DNA of 5,724 bases from contig CAMZKY010000199.1 of assembly GCA_947311455.1 (NCBI GenBank), positions 1 through 5,724 of the forward strand, read 5' to 3'. Source of the stretch: an uncultured Marinosulfonomonas sp. (lineage in GTDB: Bacteria; Pseudomonadota; Alphaproteobacteria; Rhodobacterales; Rhodobacteraceae). Position numbers and translations under genes: made by a program. Shown in pieces: positions 1 to 5,724 of the stretch (its first letter is position 1; every line of letters starts with the position of its first letter). The notes below the pieces were generated by a model. It was not told where the DNA came from. It was given only the letters and a program-made list of their open reading frames with translations, and did not search any database.

Positions 1-1214
1 AACAACAAATACAGCAACGCCAGGAAAAGCCAGTACAGCAACCCGCTGCTAGTGCGCCGCGCGATGAAGTAAAAGTTATTGAAATCGCGCCTGTAGCAAC
101 GCGTGCGCGCATGCGTGCACGCCATTGGCTGGTCATATTAAGCTTTCTTCTGGCAGTAATTATTCCGTCGGGGGGCGCAGGCTATTATCTGTATGTCATC
201 GCAGCTGATCAATATGCGTCAACCGTTGGGTTTACCGTGAGAACGGAAAAATCCTCGACAGCTATGGATTTTCTTGGCGGTCTTGCCAATTTTTCAGGAA
301 ACAGCTCTTCCGACACTGATGTTCTGTATAAATTTATCCAAAGCGTGCCTTTGGTTCAAGCTGTAGACAAAAGCCTGGATTTAAAAGCAATGTATCGACG
401 GCCCGACTTTGATCCTGTTTTCGCCTTAAAAGAAGATGCGTCTATCGAAGAGCTGACCGACTATTGGGTTCGCATGGTGCGCATTTCCTATGAATCCTCA
501 AGCAAACTAATCCAGATCGAAGTCCGTGCATTTTCGGCACAAGATGCCCAAACGATCGCTAAAGAAATTCTAAGCCGCTCAAGCATTATGATCAATAAAT
601 TGTCGGCGGTTGCGCGTGAAGACGCCACTCGTTTTGCACGCGAAGAACTTGATCATTCTGTGTTGAGATTAAAAGATGCGCGCAAAGCTATTCAGTTTTT
701 TCGGAATGAAAATCAAATCGTAGACCCCACGGCTGACATCAGCAGTCAAATGGGCCTTCTGAATTCTCTGCAAGCCGAATTGGCGCAATCTCTTATTAGC
801 CTTGATTTATTAACCAGCACGGCCACCAATAGCGATCCAAGAATTGCACAAACCAATAGAACGATCGAAGCAATCGAGAAACGGATTAGAGAAGAGCGTA
901 ACAAACTTGGTGTCGGCGGTAGCGCATCCAATAGTGGAAATGCGTTTGCAGATCTTGTTGGCCAATATGAAAGCTTGCAGGTTGATTTAGAATTTGCCCA
1001 AAAAGCATATTTATCCTCGCTGGCGGCGTTTGAAGCATCAACTGCCGAAGCGCGGCGTCAGAGCCGGTATTTAGCGGCCTATATCCTGCCAACGCTTGCC
1101 GAAACACCCCAATACCCCGAAAGGCTAACCTCGTTAATTGTTTCGATCCTTATTCTAACCGGTTTCTGGCTTATCCTTGTTCTGGTATTTTATAGTGTGC
1201 GTGACAGGCGGTAA
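1..1214 (+). CDS. kpsE: Capsule polysaccharide export inner-membrane protein, KpsE/CtrB/BexC family (5' partial)
   Basis: Inner-membrane component of ABC-dependent capsule export (polysaccharide co-polymerase type); relatives bridge the KpsM/KpsT transporter and the outer-membrane export protein through the periplasm. The frame is open to the window's left edge (first complete codon at base 3), so the ATG at 111 is probably internal. The 36 codons before it encode a Gln/Pro/Ala-rich cytoplasmic stretch ending in a basic TRARMRAR run. Numbering from base 3, a first membrane segment lies at about residues 42-65. A periplasmic domain of roughly 310 residues follows, with helical, probably coiled-coil, segments around residues 200-350. 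Next is the family's Pro/Tyr element (ETPQYPERL, about 366-374), then a second membrane segment (about 377-398) and a short basic tail. At least 403 residues, close to family length. One base separates its stop from the ATPase start, so the two are surely co-transcribed. The family call is firm; the true start is outside the window. Confidence 0.88.
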   Translation, partial: QQIQQRQEKPVQQPAASAPRDEVKVIEIAPVATRARMRARHWLVILSFLLAVIIPSGGAGYYLYVIAADQYASTVGFTVRTEKSSTAMDFLGGLANFSGNSSSDTDVLYKFIQSVPLVQAVDKSLDLKAMYRRPDFDPVFALKEDASIEELTDYWVRMVRISYESSSKLIQIEVRAFSAQDAQTIAKEILSRSSIMINKLSAVAREDATRFAREELDHSVLRLKDARKAIQFFRNENQIVDPTADISSQMGLLNSLQAELAQSLISLDLLTSTATNSDPRIAQTNRTIEAIEKRIREERNKLGVGGSASNSGNAFADLVGQYESLQVDLEFAQKAYLSSLAAFEASTAEARRQSRYLAAYILPTLAETPQYPERLTSLIVSILILTGFWLILVLVFYSVRDRR

Positions 1215-1215
1215 A

Positions 1216-1881
1216 ATGATCCGATTTGAAAATGTCTGTAAGACCTTTCAGCTTAGTGGCTCCAGAAAAGTTGTTGCGAACAATATCAATGCCGAATTTA
1301 CATCTGGTAAGTCAGTCGCACTGCTAGGCCGCAATGGCGCCGGAAAAAGCACCCTGATGCGGTTGATATCCGGGGCCTTAAGCCCTGATAGTGGCCGAAT
1401 CGTGATAAAAGGAACGGTATCGTGGCCTGTCGGATTTGCTGGTAGTTTTCACCCTGATCTTACAGGTGCGCAAAATGCACGTTTTGTCGGGCGTGTTTAT
1501 GGCGTGGATACCAGTGAACTTTTGGCATTCGTAGAAGATTTTGCGGAACTTGGTGCACATTTTCGGCAACCGGTTCGAAACTATTCCTCTGGCATGCGTT
1601 CACGCTTGGCTTTTGGAATTTCAATGGGAATTCATTTCGATATTTATCTGGTGGACGAAGTTATGTCTGTTGGAGATGCCGCATTTCGTCAGAAAAGCAT
1701 TGCGGTAATGAATGAGCGGATCAAACACAGCGGCGCAATAATCGTAACCCACTCAACACCTATGGTGCGTCAGATGTGCGATTCAGCGGCAATTCTGGAA
1801 AACGGGAAGCTTACATTTTTTGATGACTTGGAACAGGCACTTGAATTGCATGCGCAGAATATGAAAACAACAGCCGTTTAG
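1216..1881 (+). CDS. kpsT: Capsule polysaccharide ABC transporter ATP-binding protein, KpsT/CtrD/BexA family
   Basis: Cytoplasmic ATPase that powers export of lipid-linked capsular polysaccharide with a KpsM/CtrC-type permease. The protein has 221 residues, the usual KpsT length, and lacks the C-terminal carbohydrate-binding domain of Wzt-type O-antigen ATPases. Visible motifs are Walker A GRNGAGKST (38-46), the KpsT hallmark SWPVG (69-73), the ABC signature YSSGMRSRL (123-131), Walker B IYLVDE (143-148), D-loop SVGD (151-154) and the switch histidine in IVTHS (His179). The expected Q-loop glutamine appears to be His79, in FHPDLTG. The start is the ATG at 1216, one base after the upstream TAA, with a purine-rich AGGCGG just before it. 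An in-frame TTG at 1177 would overlap the upstream membrane segment and add residues unlike the family. The stop codon's last G starts the following hairpin. No permease gene lies between this and the kpsE-like gene, unlike ctrBCD of Neisseria. Confidence 0.93.
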   Translation: MIRFENVCKTFQLSGSRKVVANNINAEFTSGKSVALLGRNGAGKSTLMRLISGALSPDSGRIVIKGTVSWPVGFAGSFHPDLTGAQNARFVGRVYGVDTSELLAFVEDFAELGAHFRQPVRNYSSGMRSRLAFGISMGIHFDIYLVDEVMSVGDAAFRQKSIAVMNERIKHSGAIIVTHSTPMVRQMCDSAAILENGKLTFFDDLEQALELHAQNMKTTAV

Positions 1882-1908
1882 CCTTGCATCAACTGTGTGA
1901 TGCAAGGC
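1881..1908. terminator. Terminator-like hairpin between convergent genes
   Basis: A perfect 11-bp inverted repeat, GCCTTGCATCA (1881-1891) and TGATGCAAGGC (1898-1908), encloses a 6-base loop. It begins in the last base of the kpsT stop codon and lies in the 60-base gap between the convergent kpsT and rmlA genes. Neither strand has a run of T after the stem, so it is not a textbook intrinsic terminator. The symmetric stem and position still suggest it ends, or protects, transcripts from both sides. The rest of the gap (1909-1941) shows nothing recognisable. Confidence 0.55.
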
Positions 1909-1941
1909 AATGAACTATCTATCAAGAAAATATACGGCGCG

Positions 1942-2814
1942 TTAATTTAGCAGCTGGCTTAGGTAATACCCATACCGGTTTTTTGCAAATAGCTCAGCCC
2001 GTTTCATCAAGGCTTCATCGTCGATCCAGCCAGATGTATAAGCGATTTCATCCGGACAACCCGTTTGCAACCCCTGTCTCATTTCCAAAGTGCGCACAAA
2101 ATTACCCGCATCAAGCAAGCTGCCGTGTGTGCCCGTATCAAGCCAGGCATAGCCACGGCCCATATTTTTAACCTTCAAGGCAGCATCGGCCAAATAGCTT
2201 TCCAGCAGGTCGGTAATTTCCAATTCGCCGCGTTTAGACGGCTTAATCTGTGCGGCCCGTTCTGCGGCGGTATTGTCCATAAAATACAAACCGGTCACCG
2301 CATAGTTGGATTTGGGCACTTCCGGTTTTTCAACAATGGAACGCACCTTGTTATCTTCATCAAAATCCACAACACCATAGCGTTCTGGATCAGCAACGTG
2401 GTATGCAAAGACGGTGCTGCCGTCTTTGGAATTGTCGGCTTCTTTCAAAAGGGCGGGCAAACCATGGCCAAAAAAGATGTTGTCACCCAGAACCATCGCA
2501 GAAGGCGCGCCGTCCAGGAAATCTTTGGTTAAGAGATAAGCCTGCGCCAAACCTTCTGGCGCGGGCTGCGCGATGTGGGTTAGGGAAATTCCCCACTGGC
2601 TTCCATCACCCAGCGTTCTTTTAAACTGTTCCTGATCATGGGGCGTCGTAATAATCGCGATTTCCCGAATACCCGTCAGCATCAGAACACTTAAGGGGTA
2701 ATACACCATAGGTTTGTCATAAATGGGCAAAAGCTGCTTTGAAACACCGATAGTGATTGGATAAAGCCGTGTTCCAGAACCACCGGCAAGAATAATGCCT
2801 TTACGATTTGTCAT
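1942..2814 (-). CDS. rmlA: Glucose-1-phosphate thymidylyltransferase RmlA (RfbA)
   Basis: Cytoplasmic nucleotidyltransferase that joins dTTP and glucose-1-phosphate to give dTDP-glucose and pyrophosphate, the first step of dTDP-L-rhamnose synthesis and usually feedback-inhibited by dTDP-L-rhamnose. The 290 residues match the family length. The N-terminal nucleotide-binding signature is GGSGTRLYP (11-19), followed by SKQLLPIYDKPM (25-36). Metal-binding Asp111 lies in VLGDNIFFG (108-116), the sugar-binding EKP at 162-164, and the second metal ligand Asp226 in WLDTGTH (224-230). Start ATG at 2814 comes one base after the rmlD TAA. A GAGAG about six bases upstream, within the rmlD tail, can serve as ribosome binding site. 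It is the last gene of the rmlCBDA operon; downstream is only the convergent hairpin. Nothing appears broken or truncated. RffH of enterobacterial common antigen synthesis does the same reaction, but the full rml set makes the rhamnose assignment secure. Confidence 0.97.
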   Translation of the reverse strand: MTNRKGIILAGGSGTRLYPITIGVSKQLLPIYDKPMVYYPLSVLMLTGIREIAIITTPHDQEQFKRTLGDGSQWGISLTHIAQPAPEGLAQAYLLTKDFLDGAPSAMVLGDNIFFGHGLPALLKEADNSKDGSTVFAYHVADPERYGVVDFDEDNKVRSIVEKPEVPKSNYAVTGLYFMDNTAAERAAQIKPSKRGELEITDLLESYLADAALKVKNMGRGYAWLDTGTHGSLLDAGNFVRTLEMRQGLQTGCPDEIAYTSGWIDDEALMKRAELFAKNRYGYYLSQLLN

Positions 2815-2815
2815 T

Positions 2816-3661
2816 TTAATCTCTCAATTCTAATAATACGCGTGCTAAACTTTCACGCCAGTTTTCTTGTTTAATACCAAATACTTCTTCCGTCGAAGAG
2901 CAATCCAACCGCGAGTTTTCGGGCCGCGGGGCAGGCACAGGAAAATCGATTGCCAGAATGTCCTTCACATCTACAGATAATCCACTTTGTTCAAAAATAA
3001 AACGGGCAAAATTTGCCCAGTTCACAGCCGGAGCGCCGGAATAATGATATGTTCCGGCTTTTTCGGGCGACATTTGCAAGGTTTGTGCAATTTTCATACA
3101 TGCCTTGGCTATACCTGCCGCCGATGTCGGCCCGCCAATCTGATCACAAACAATACTAAGCTGTTCGCGATCGGCCCCAAGCCTAAGCATGGTTTTTACA
3201 AAATTATTACCATGGGCAGAATAAACCCAAGACGTTCTCAAAATTGCATGGTTTCCGCCAACCAACCGAATGGCATCTTCACCCCGCAGCTTGCTTCGCC
3301 CATACACCCCTAAAGGGCCGGTTGGATCTGTGGGCCTCCACGGTTTTTCGCCAGAGCCGTCAAATACATAATCCGTTGAAATATGAACAAACGGAATGCC
3401 CTTCTTGTGGCACGCGATGGCCATTTCTTTTGGGGCGTCACCATTGACAATATTTGCAAGGTCTTCTTCGCTTTCGGCCTTATCCACAGCCGTATGCGCC
3501 GCCGCGTTTATCACCGCGCGGACAGGGCTATTCATAATAACGTCTGATACACTTTTGGGGTTCGATAAATCTGCAACATCGCGTCCAACGGCGATTACGC
3601 CCTCGTATTTTTGCAGTTCGGTTGCAACTTGACCAGTTTTACCAAACACCAAAACACTCAT
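2816..3661 (-). CDS. rmlD: dTDP-4-dehydrorhamnose reductase RmlD (RfbD)
   Basis: NAD(P)H-dependent short-chain-type reductase that catalyses the last step, dTDP-4-keto-L-rhamnose to dTDP-L-rhamnose. With the chosen start it has 281 residues, slightly short of the usual 285-300 but complete. The Rossmann glycine motif is GKTGQVATEL (7-16). It continues with NAAAHTAVDKAE (52-63; relatives often have Tyr for His56), STDYVFDG (95-102) and the catalytic Tyr120-x3-Lys124 pair in VYGRSKLRGE. Near the C-terminus is PAPRPENSRLD, characteristic of RmlD. The ATG at 3661 overlaps the rmlB TGA as ATGA, typical of translational coupling. A GTG at 3715 would add 18 residues translated from inside rmlB before the obvious N-terminus MSVLVFGKTGQ, and is rejected. 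Its stop is one base before rmlA. Confidence 0.96.
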   Translation of the reverse strand: MSVLVFGKTGQVATELQKYEGVIAVGRDVADLSNPKSVSDVIMNSPVRAVINAAAHTAVDKAESEEDLANIVNGDAPKEMAIACHKKGIPFVHISTDYVFDGSGEKPWRPTDPTGPLGVYGRSKLRGEDAIRLVGGNHAILRTSWVYSAHGNNFVKTMLRLGADREQLSIVCDQIGGPTSAAGIAKACMKIAQTLQMSPEKAGTYHYSGAPAVNWANFARFIFEQSGLSVDVKDILAIDFPVPAPRPENSRLDCSSTEEVFGIKQENWRESLARVLLELRD

Positions 3662-4698
3662 GCTTTTGCGCCCAATCGCTCTCCGACGCCATGCCGTTGC
3701 TGCAAAGGCTTCCACCAGCTTTCATTGTCCAGATACCATTGCACGGTTTTTTCGATCCCCTGCTCGACAGTGACAGACGGGCGCCAATTCAGCTCGTTGC
3801 GAATGCGGTTTGGATCGATTGCATAGCGCAGATCATGGCCGGGGCGATCCGTTACGAATGTAATCAAATCACTATAGCTTGTTGATTTGGGGCGCAAACG
3901 ATCTAGAATGTCACAAATATTCCGCACCAAATCGATATTTCGGGCCTCGTTTTCTCCACCGATATTATATGTTCTGCCATTTTTACCTTTTTGCAAAACC
4001 GTCAATAGCGCATCAGCGTGATCTTCAACATATAGCCAATCACGGATATTTTCGCCATTCCCGTATACCGGAATGTCTTTGCCCGCCAGCGCATTCAAAA
4101 TCACCACAGGAATCAGTTTTTCGGGAAAATGATAGGGACCGTAATTATTTGAGCAATTCGTCAGAACAACAGGCAATCCATAGGTTTCGTTCCACGCCCG
4201 CACCAAATGATCGCTTGAGGCCTTGGAGGCTGAATAGGGGCTTGTCGGGGCATAAGGCGTGTCTTCGGTAAACATACCTTCGTCATCCAATGAGCCATAC
4301 ACCTCGTCAGTTGAAATGTGGTGAAAACGAAATGTATCCGGTTGGCCATTTTCGATCCAATAGCGACGCGCCGCTTCAAGCATTGTGTAGGTGCCGATGA
4401 TATTTGTATGGATAAAATCGCCCGGCCCATCAATAGAGCGATCAACATGGCTTTCCGCTGCAAGATGCATGATCGCATTAGGCTTGTGCGTCTCAAGAAT
4501 ATCATCAATCGCTTTGCGATCACATATATCGGCTTTTACAAACGTGTATCCGGGATCATCGCTAACAGAGGCAACATTTTCCAGACAGGCCGCATATGTA
4601 AGCGCATCAACATTGACCACTTGGTGACCCTGCGCAATAGCAAGCCGAACCACAGCCGAGCCAATAAAGCCCGCGCCGCCTGTTACTAGTAATTTCAT
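3658..4698 (-). CDS. rmlB: dTDP-glucose 4,6-dehydratase RmlB (RfbB)
   Basis: NAD+-dependent extended short-chain dehydrogenase/reductase that converts dTDP-glucose to dTDP-4-keto-6-deoxyglucose, the second step of the pathway. The 346 residues match the family. The NAD-binding motif TGGAGFIG lies at 6-13, with Asp31 at the end of the second strand (VVNVDALTYA) likely contacting the cofactor ribose. Other hallmarks are HLAAESHVDRSI (78-89) and the catalytic Thr130-Asp131-Glu132 triplet in STDEVYG, which separates the dehydratase from plain sugar epimerases. The Tyr155-x3-Lys159 pair lies in SPYSASKASSDH. The start ATG at 4698 is one base after the rmlC TAA, with GAGA about seven bases upstream. 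The TGA stop overlaps the rmlD ATG by four bases. No defect seen. Confidence 0.97.
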   Translation of the reverse strand: MKLLVTGGAGFIGSAVVRLAIAQGHQVVNVDALTYAACLENVASVSDDPGYTFVKADICDRKAIDDILETHKPNAIMHLAAESHVDRSIDGPGDFIHTNIIGTYTMLEAARRYWIENGQPDTFRFHHISTDEVYGSLDDEGMFTEDTPYAPTSPYSASKASSDHLVRAWNETYGLPVVLTNCSNNYGPYHFPEKLIPVVILNALAGKDIPVYGNGENIRDWLYVEDHADALLTVLQKGKNGRTYNIGGENEARNIDLVRNICDILDRLRPKSTSYSDLITFVTDRPGHDLRYAIDPNRIRNELNWRPSVTVEQGIEKTVQWYLDNESWWKPLQQRHGVGERLGAKA

Positions 4699-4699
4699 G

Positions 4700-5266
4700 T
4701 TATTTCTCGCTGTATTTAAATGGGCTGATAAAATCTTTTAGTAAAATAGCATCTTCATCCTTTTGAGACAATGATACTTCTGCACTCACATCCGGCCATT
4801 TTATGTCGATGTCAGGATCACTCCAATGCACACCGCCATCGCATTCAGGTGAGTAAAAATCTGTGCATTTATAAATGATTTCGGTATCCGGAACCAACGT
4901 TAGGAAGCCGTGCAAAAAGCCCTTTGGAACCAAAAGCTGTTTACCGTTTTCAAAGCTAAGAATTTCGCCAACCCATTCCCCGAAGGTGGGTGAGCCAACG
5001 CGTATGTCAACGGCAACATCAAACAATTCTCCGCGCCCGCATCGAACAAGCTTGTCTTGTGCGTGTGGGGGGGATTGAAAATGCAAACCACGCAGCGTTC
5101 CTGCTTTTGTCGAAAACGAATGGTTATCTTGCACAAAATCCAGCTCAATTCCGGCATCCGCTAGAACATTTTTGTTCCAGCTTTCACAAAAAAAACCTCG
5201 TGAATCCGCAAACCGTTTGGGTGTGAGTATTTTTACGCCGGAAAGCTTTGTTTCAATAATATCCAT
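4700..5266 (-). CDS. rmlC: dTDP-4-dehydrorhamnose 3,5-epimerase RmlC (RfbC)
   Basis: Cupin-fold, cofactor-free epimerase that inverts C3 and C5 of dTDP-4-keto-6-deoxyglucose to give dTDP-4-keto-L-rhamnose, the third step. The 188 residues match the family. Key pieces are DSRGFFCESWN (21-31), the QDNHSFS segment (46-52), and catalytic His62 in TLRGLHFQ (57-64). Lys72, PKGFLHGF (114-121), Tyr132 and Tyr138 also fall where family active-site residues are expected. The LSQKD near the C-terminus (about 166-170) supplies the Asp partner of the histidine in known enzymes. I chose the ATG at 5266 because MDIIETKLSGV matches the usual family N-terminus. A TTG at 5275 would add three residues and has an AGG five bases upstream, whereas the GGA before the ATG is only four bases away, so the start is not fully settled. 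First gene of the operon, with a promoter candidate just upstream. Confidence 0.96.
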   Translation of the reverse strand: MDIIETKLSGVKILTPKRFADSRGFFCESWNKNVLADAGIELDFVQDNHSFSTKAGTLRGLHFQSPPHAQDKLVRCGRGELFDVAVDIRVGSPTFGEWVGEILSFENGKQLLVPKGFLHGFLTLVPDTEIIYKCTDFYSPECDGGVHWSDPDIDIKWPDVSAEVSLSQKDEDAILLKDFISPFKYSEK

Positions 5267-5313
5267 TATTTCCAATTCAACCTACACGTATTCACAGCAC
5301 GCCCTTGTTTGTT

Positions 5314-5340
5314 ATTATAGCCGACGATACTTCAAAGCAA
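5314..5340 (-). promoter_or_regulatory. Candidate sigma-70 type promoter for rmlCBDA
   Basis: Read on the minus strand, a perfect TATAAT occupies 5319-5314, and a TTGCTT that could act as -35 box lies at 5340-5335. The 15-base spacer is shorter than the usual 16-18. Transcription would begin near 5307 and give a leader of about 40 bases before the rmlC ATG. The match to the -10 consensus and the location in the only gap upstream of the operon support it; the weak -35 and short spacer are why confidence is moderate. Read-through from the upstream glycosyltransferase gene is also possible, since no clear terminator was seen in 5341-5392. Confidence 0.5.
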
Positions 5341-5353
5341 TAGATACTTAAAG
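5326..5353. repeat. Imperfect 11/12-bp direct repeat over the rml promoter
   Basis: GATACTTCAAAG (5326-5337) and GATACTTAAAG (5343-5353) are the same word apart from one inserted base, and start 17 bases apart. Relative to the rmlC promoter candidate, the first copy covers the spacer and the edge of the -35 box, and the second lies just upstream. This is where a repressor or activator often binds. The repeat is short and AT-rich, so chance cannot be excluded. Confidence 0.35.
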
Positions 5354-5392
5354 ATGCGCAACCAGCGAACCCTGCAAGAGAGAAGCCTGTGA

Positions 5393-5724
5393 TTACAAAC
5401 GATTAATGAAACAGGCATAATAGAGGGCAATATTTCCCATCCAGGATTGACGGTAAACTCCCGATTTTCTCAAAGCCTGAAATCGCTTGAATATCGACCC
5501 TCTTCTGGCTGCTCCAAAGGCTTTGAATGTTTCTGCTTCTTCAGAACCAAAGCGCGCTAAATTGGTTTCAAGGGCGCGGCAGTTGATTTGATTCCATGTT
5601 TTGAAACGTCCGGAAATAAGCAAGTAAATTCGATGTAGCTTTGCCCATCGTGATAGATTTGAACCGATCAAATTGGCTTCATGTTGACGATATAAAAGGG
5701 TCGGCGTCGGGTCATAAATCGCAG
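5393..5724 (-). CDS. C-terminal end of a probable family-2 glycosyltransferase (5' partial, runs off the window)
   Basis: The frame is open from the right window edge to a TAA at 5395-5393, giving 109 complete C-terminal residues; the start and the catalytic GT-A domain are outside. A TTG at 5671 is internal, because the reading continues upstream through YDPTPTLLYRQHEANLIGSN without a stop. The YRQHxxNxxGxN element (about residues 11-22) is common near the end of family-2 glycosyltransferases. The Arg-rich tail ending in SGVYRQSWMGN (87-97) resembles tails I associate with alphaproteobacterial members. By position it is likely a sugar transferase for the polysaccharide made and exported by this locus, possibly a rhamnosyltransferase, but the acceptor and donor cannot be read from this fragment. 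It lies 126 bases upstream of rmlC on the same strand and could be co-transcribed with it. Confidence 0.72.
   Translation of the reverse strand, partial: AIYDPTPTLLYRQHEANLIGSNLSRWAKLHRIYLLISGRFKTWNQINCRALETNLARFGSEEAETFKAFGAARRGSIFKRFQALRKSGVYRQSWMGNIALYYACFINRL

Noticed and set aside
1177..1215. TTG start at 1177 for the KpsT-like ATPase
   Set aside because: It would overlap the end of the kpsE-like gene and add 13 hydrophobic residues before MIRFENV, where the family begins; the ATG at 1216 fits better.
2124..2148. Gly in the RmlA segment DTGTHGSL, where many homologues have Asp or Glu after TH
   Set aside because: The metal ligand Asp226 and the rest of the motif are intact, and I believe Gly or Ala occurs here in some alphaproteobacterial RmlA proteins; not good evidence of altered function.
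2065..2532. 155-codon plus-strand open frame inside rmlA
   Set aside because: It is antisense to a strongly supported RmlA, its translation shows no recognisable domain, and it has the look of a shadow frame.
3662..3715. GTG start at 3715 for rmlD
   Set aside because: It lies inside rmlB and adds 18 Arg/Ala-rich residues before the Rossmann strand; the ATGA overlap at 3658-3661 is the expected start.
3879..4271. 130-codon plus-strand open frame inside rmlB
   Set aside because: Antisense to rmlB, rich in Cys, His and Arg with no domain pattern; a shadow frame.
4161..4689. Other open frames of about 120 codons on both strands within rmlB
   Set aside because: They overlap the conserved dehydratase motifs in other frames and have no recognisable features.
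5341..5392. Terminator after the glycosyltransferase gene
   Set aside because: Only weak complementarity is visible around GCAGGGTTCGCTGGTTGC, with no stable stem plus T run, so none is called.

Overview
The window is a surface-polysaccharide locus from a Gram-negative bacterium. The protein style suggests an alphaproteobacterium, possibly of the Rhodobacterales; this is a judgement by eye from the RmlB N-terminus, the KpsT-like ATPase and the glycosyltransferase tail, and no search was run. Base composition looks moderate, with no sharp change between genes. I see no insertion sequence, tRNA, rRNA or CRISPR array.

Left part (1-1881, plus strand): two tandem genes of an ABC-transporter-dependent capsule export system. 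The first is a KpsE/CtrB/BexC-type inner-membrane polysaccharide export protein, cut at its 5' end by the window edge. One base after its stop comes a KpsT/CtrD-type ATPase. The permease partner (KpsM/CtrC) and the outer-membrane export protein (KpsD/CtrA) are not in view. A 60-base convergent gap follows, holding a perfect 11-bp hairpin that probably terminates transcription.

Middle and right part (1942-5266, minus strand): a compact four-gene dTDP-L-rhamnose operon, read rmlC-rmlB-rmlD-rmlA. The junctions are 1 nt, a 4-nt ATGA overlap, and 1 nt. Together the products convert glucose-1-phosphate to dTDP-L-rhamnose: RmlA makes dTDP-glucose, RmlB dehydrates it, RmlC epimerises it and RmlD reduces it. 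A likely promoter with a perfect TATAAT and an imperfect direct repeat lies in the 126-base gap upstream of rmlC.

Right edge (5393-5724, minus strand): the C-terminal end of a gene that continues beyond the window, most like a family-2 glycosyltransferase. The simplest reading is that dTDP-rhamnose feeds glycosyltransferases, whose product is a rhamnose-containing capsule or related glycan exported by the left-hand transporter. The link between the two halves is inferred from proximity. This looks like a well-known type of locus; I found no convincing new system. The points worth a second look are small-scale: the repeat in the rml promoter, the terminator-like hairpin, the missing permease, and an alternating purine-pyrimidine tract in the kpsE-like gene.
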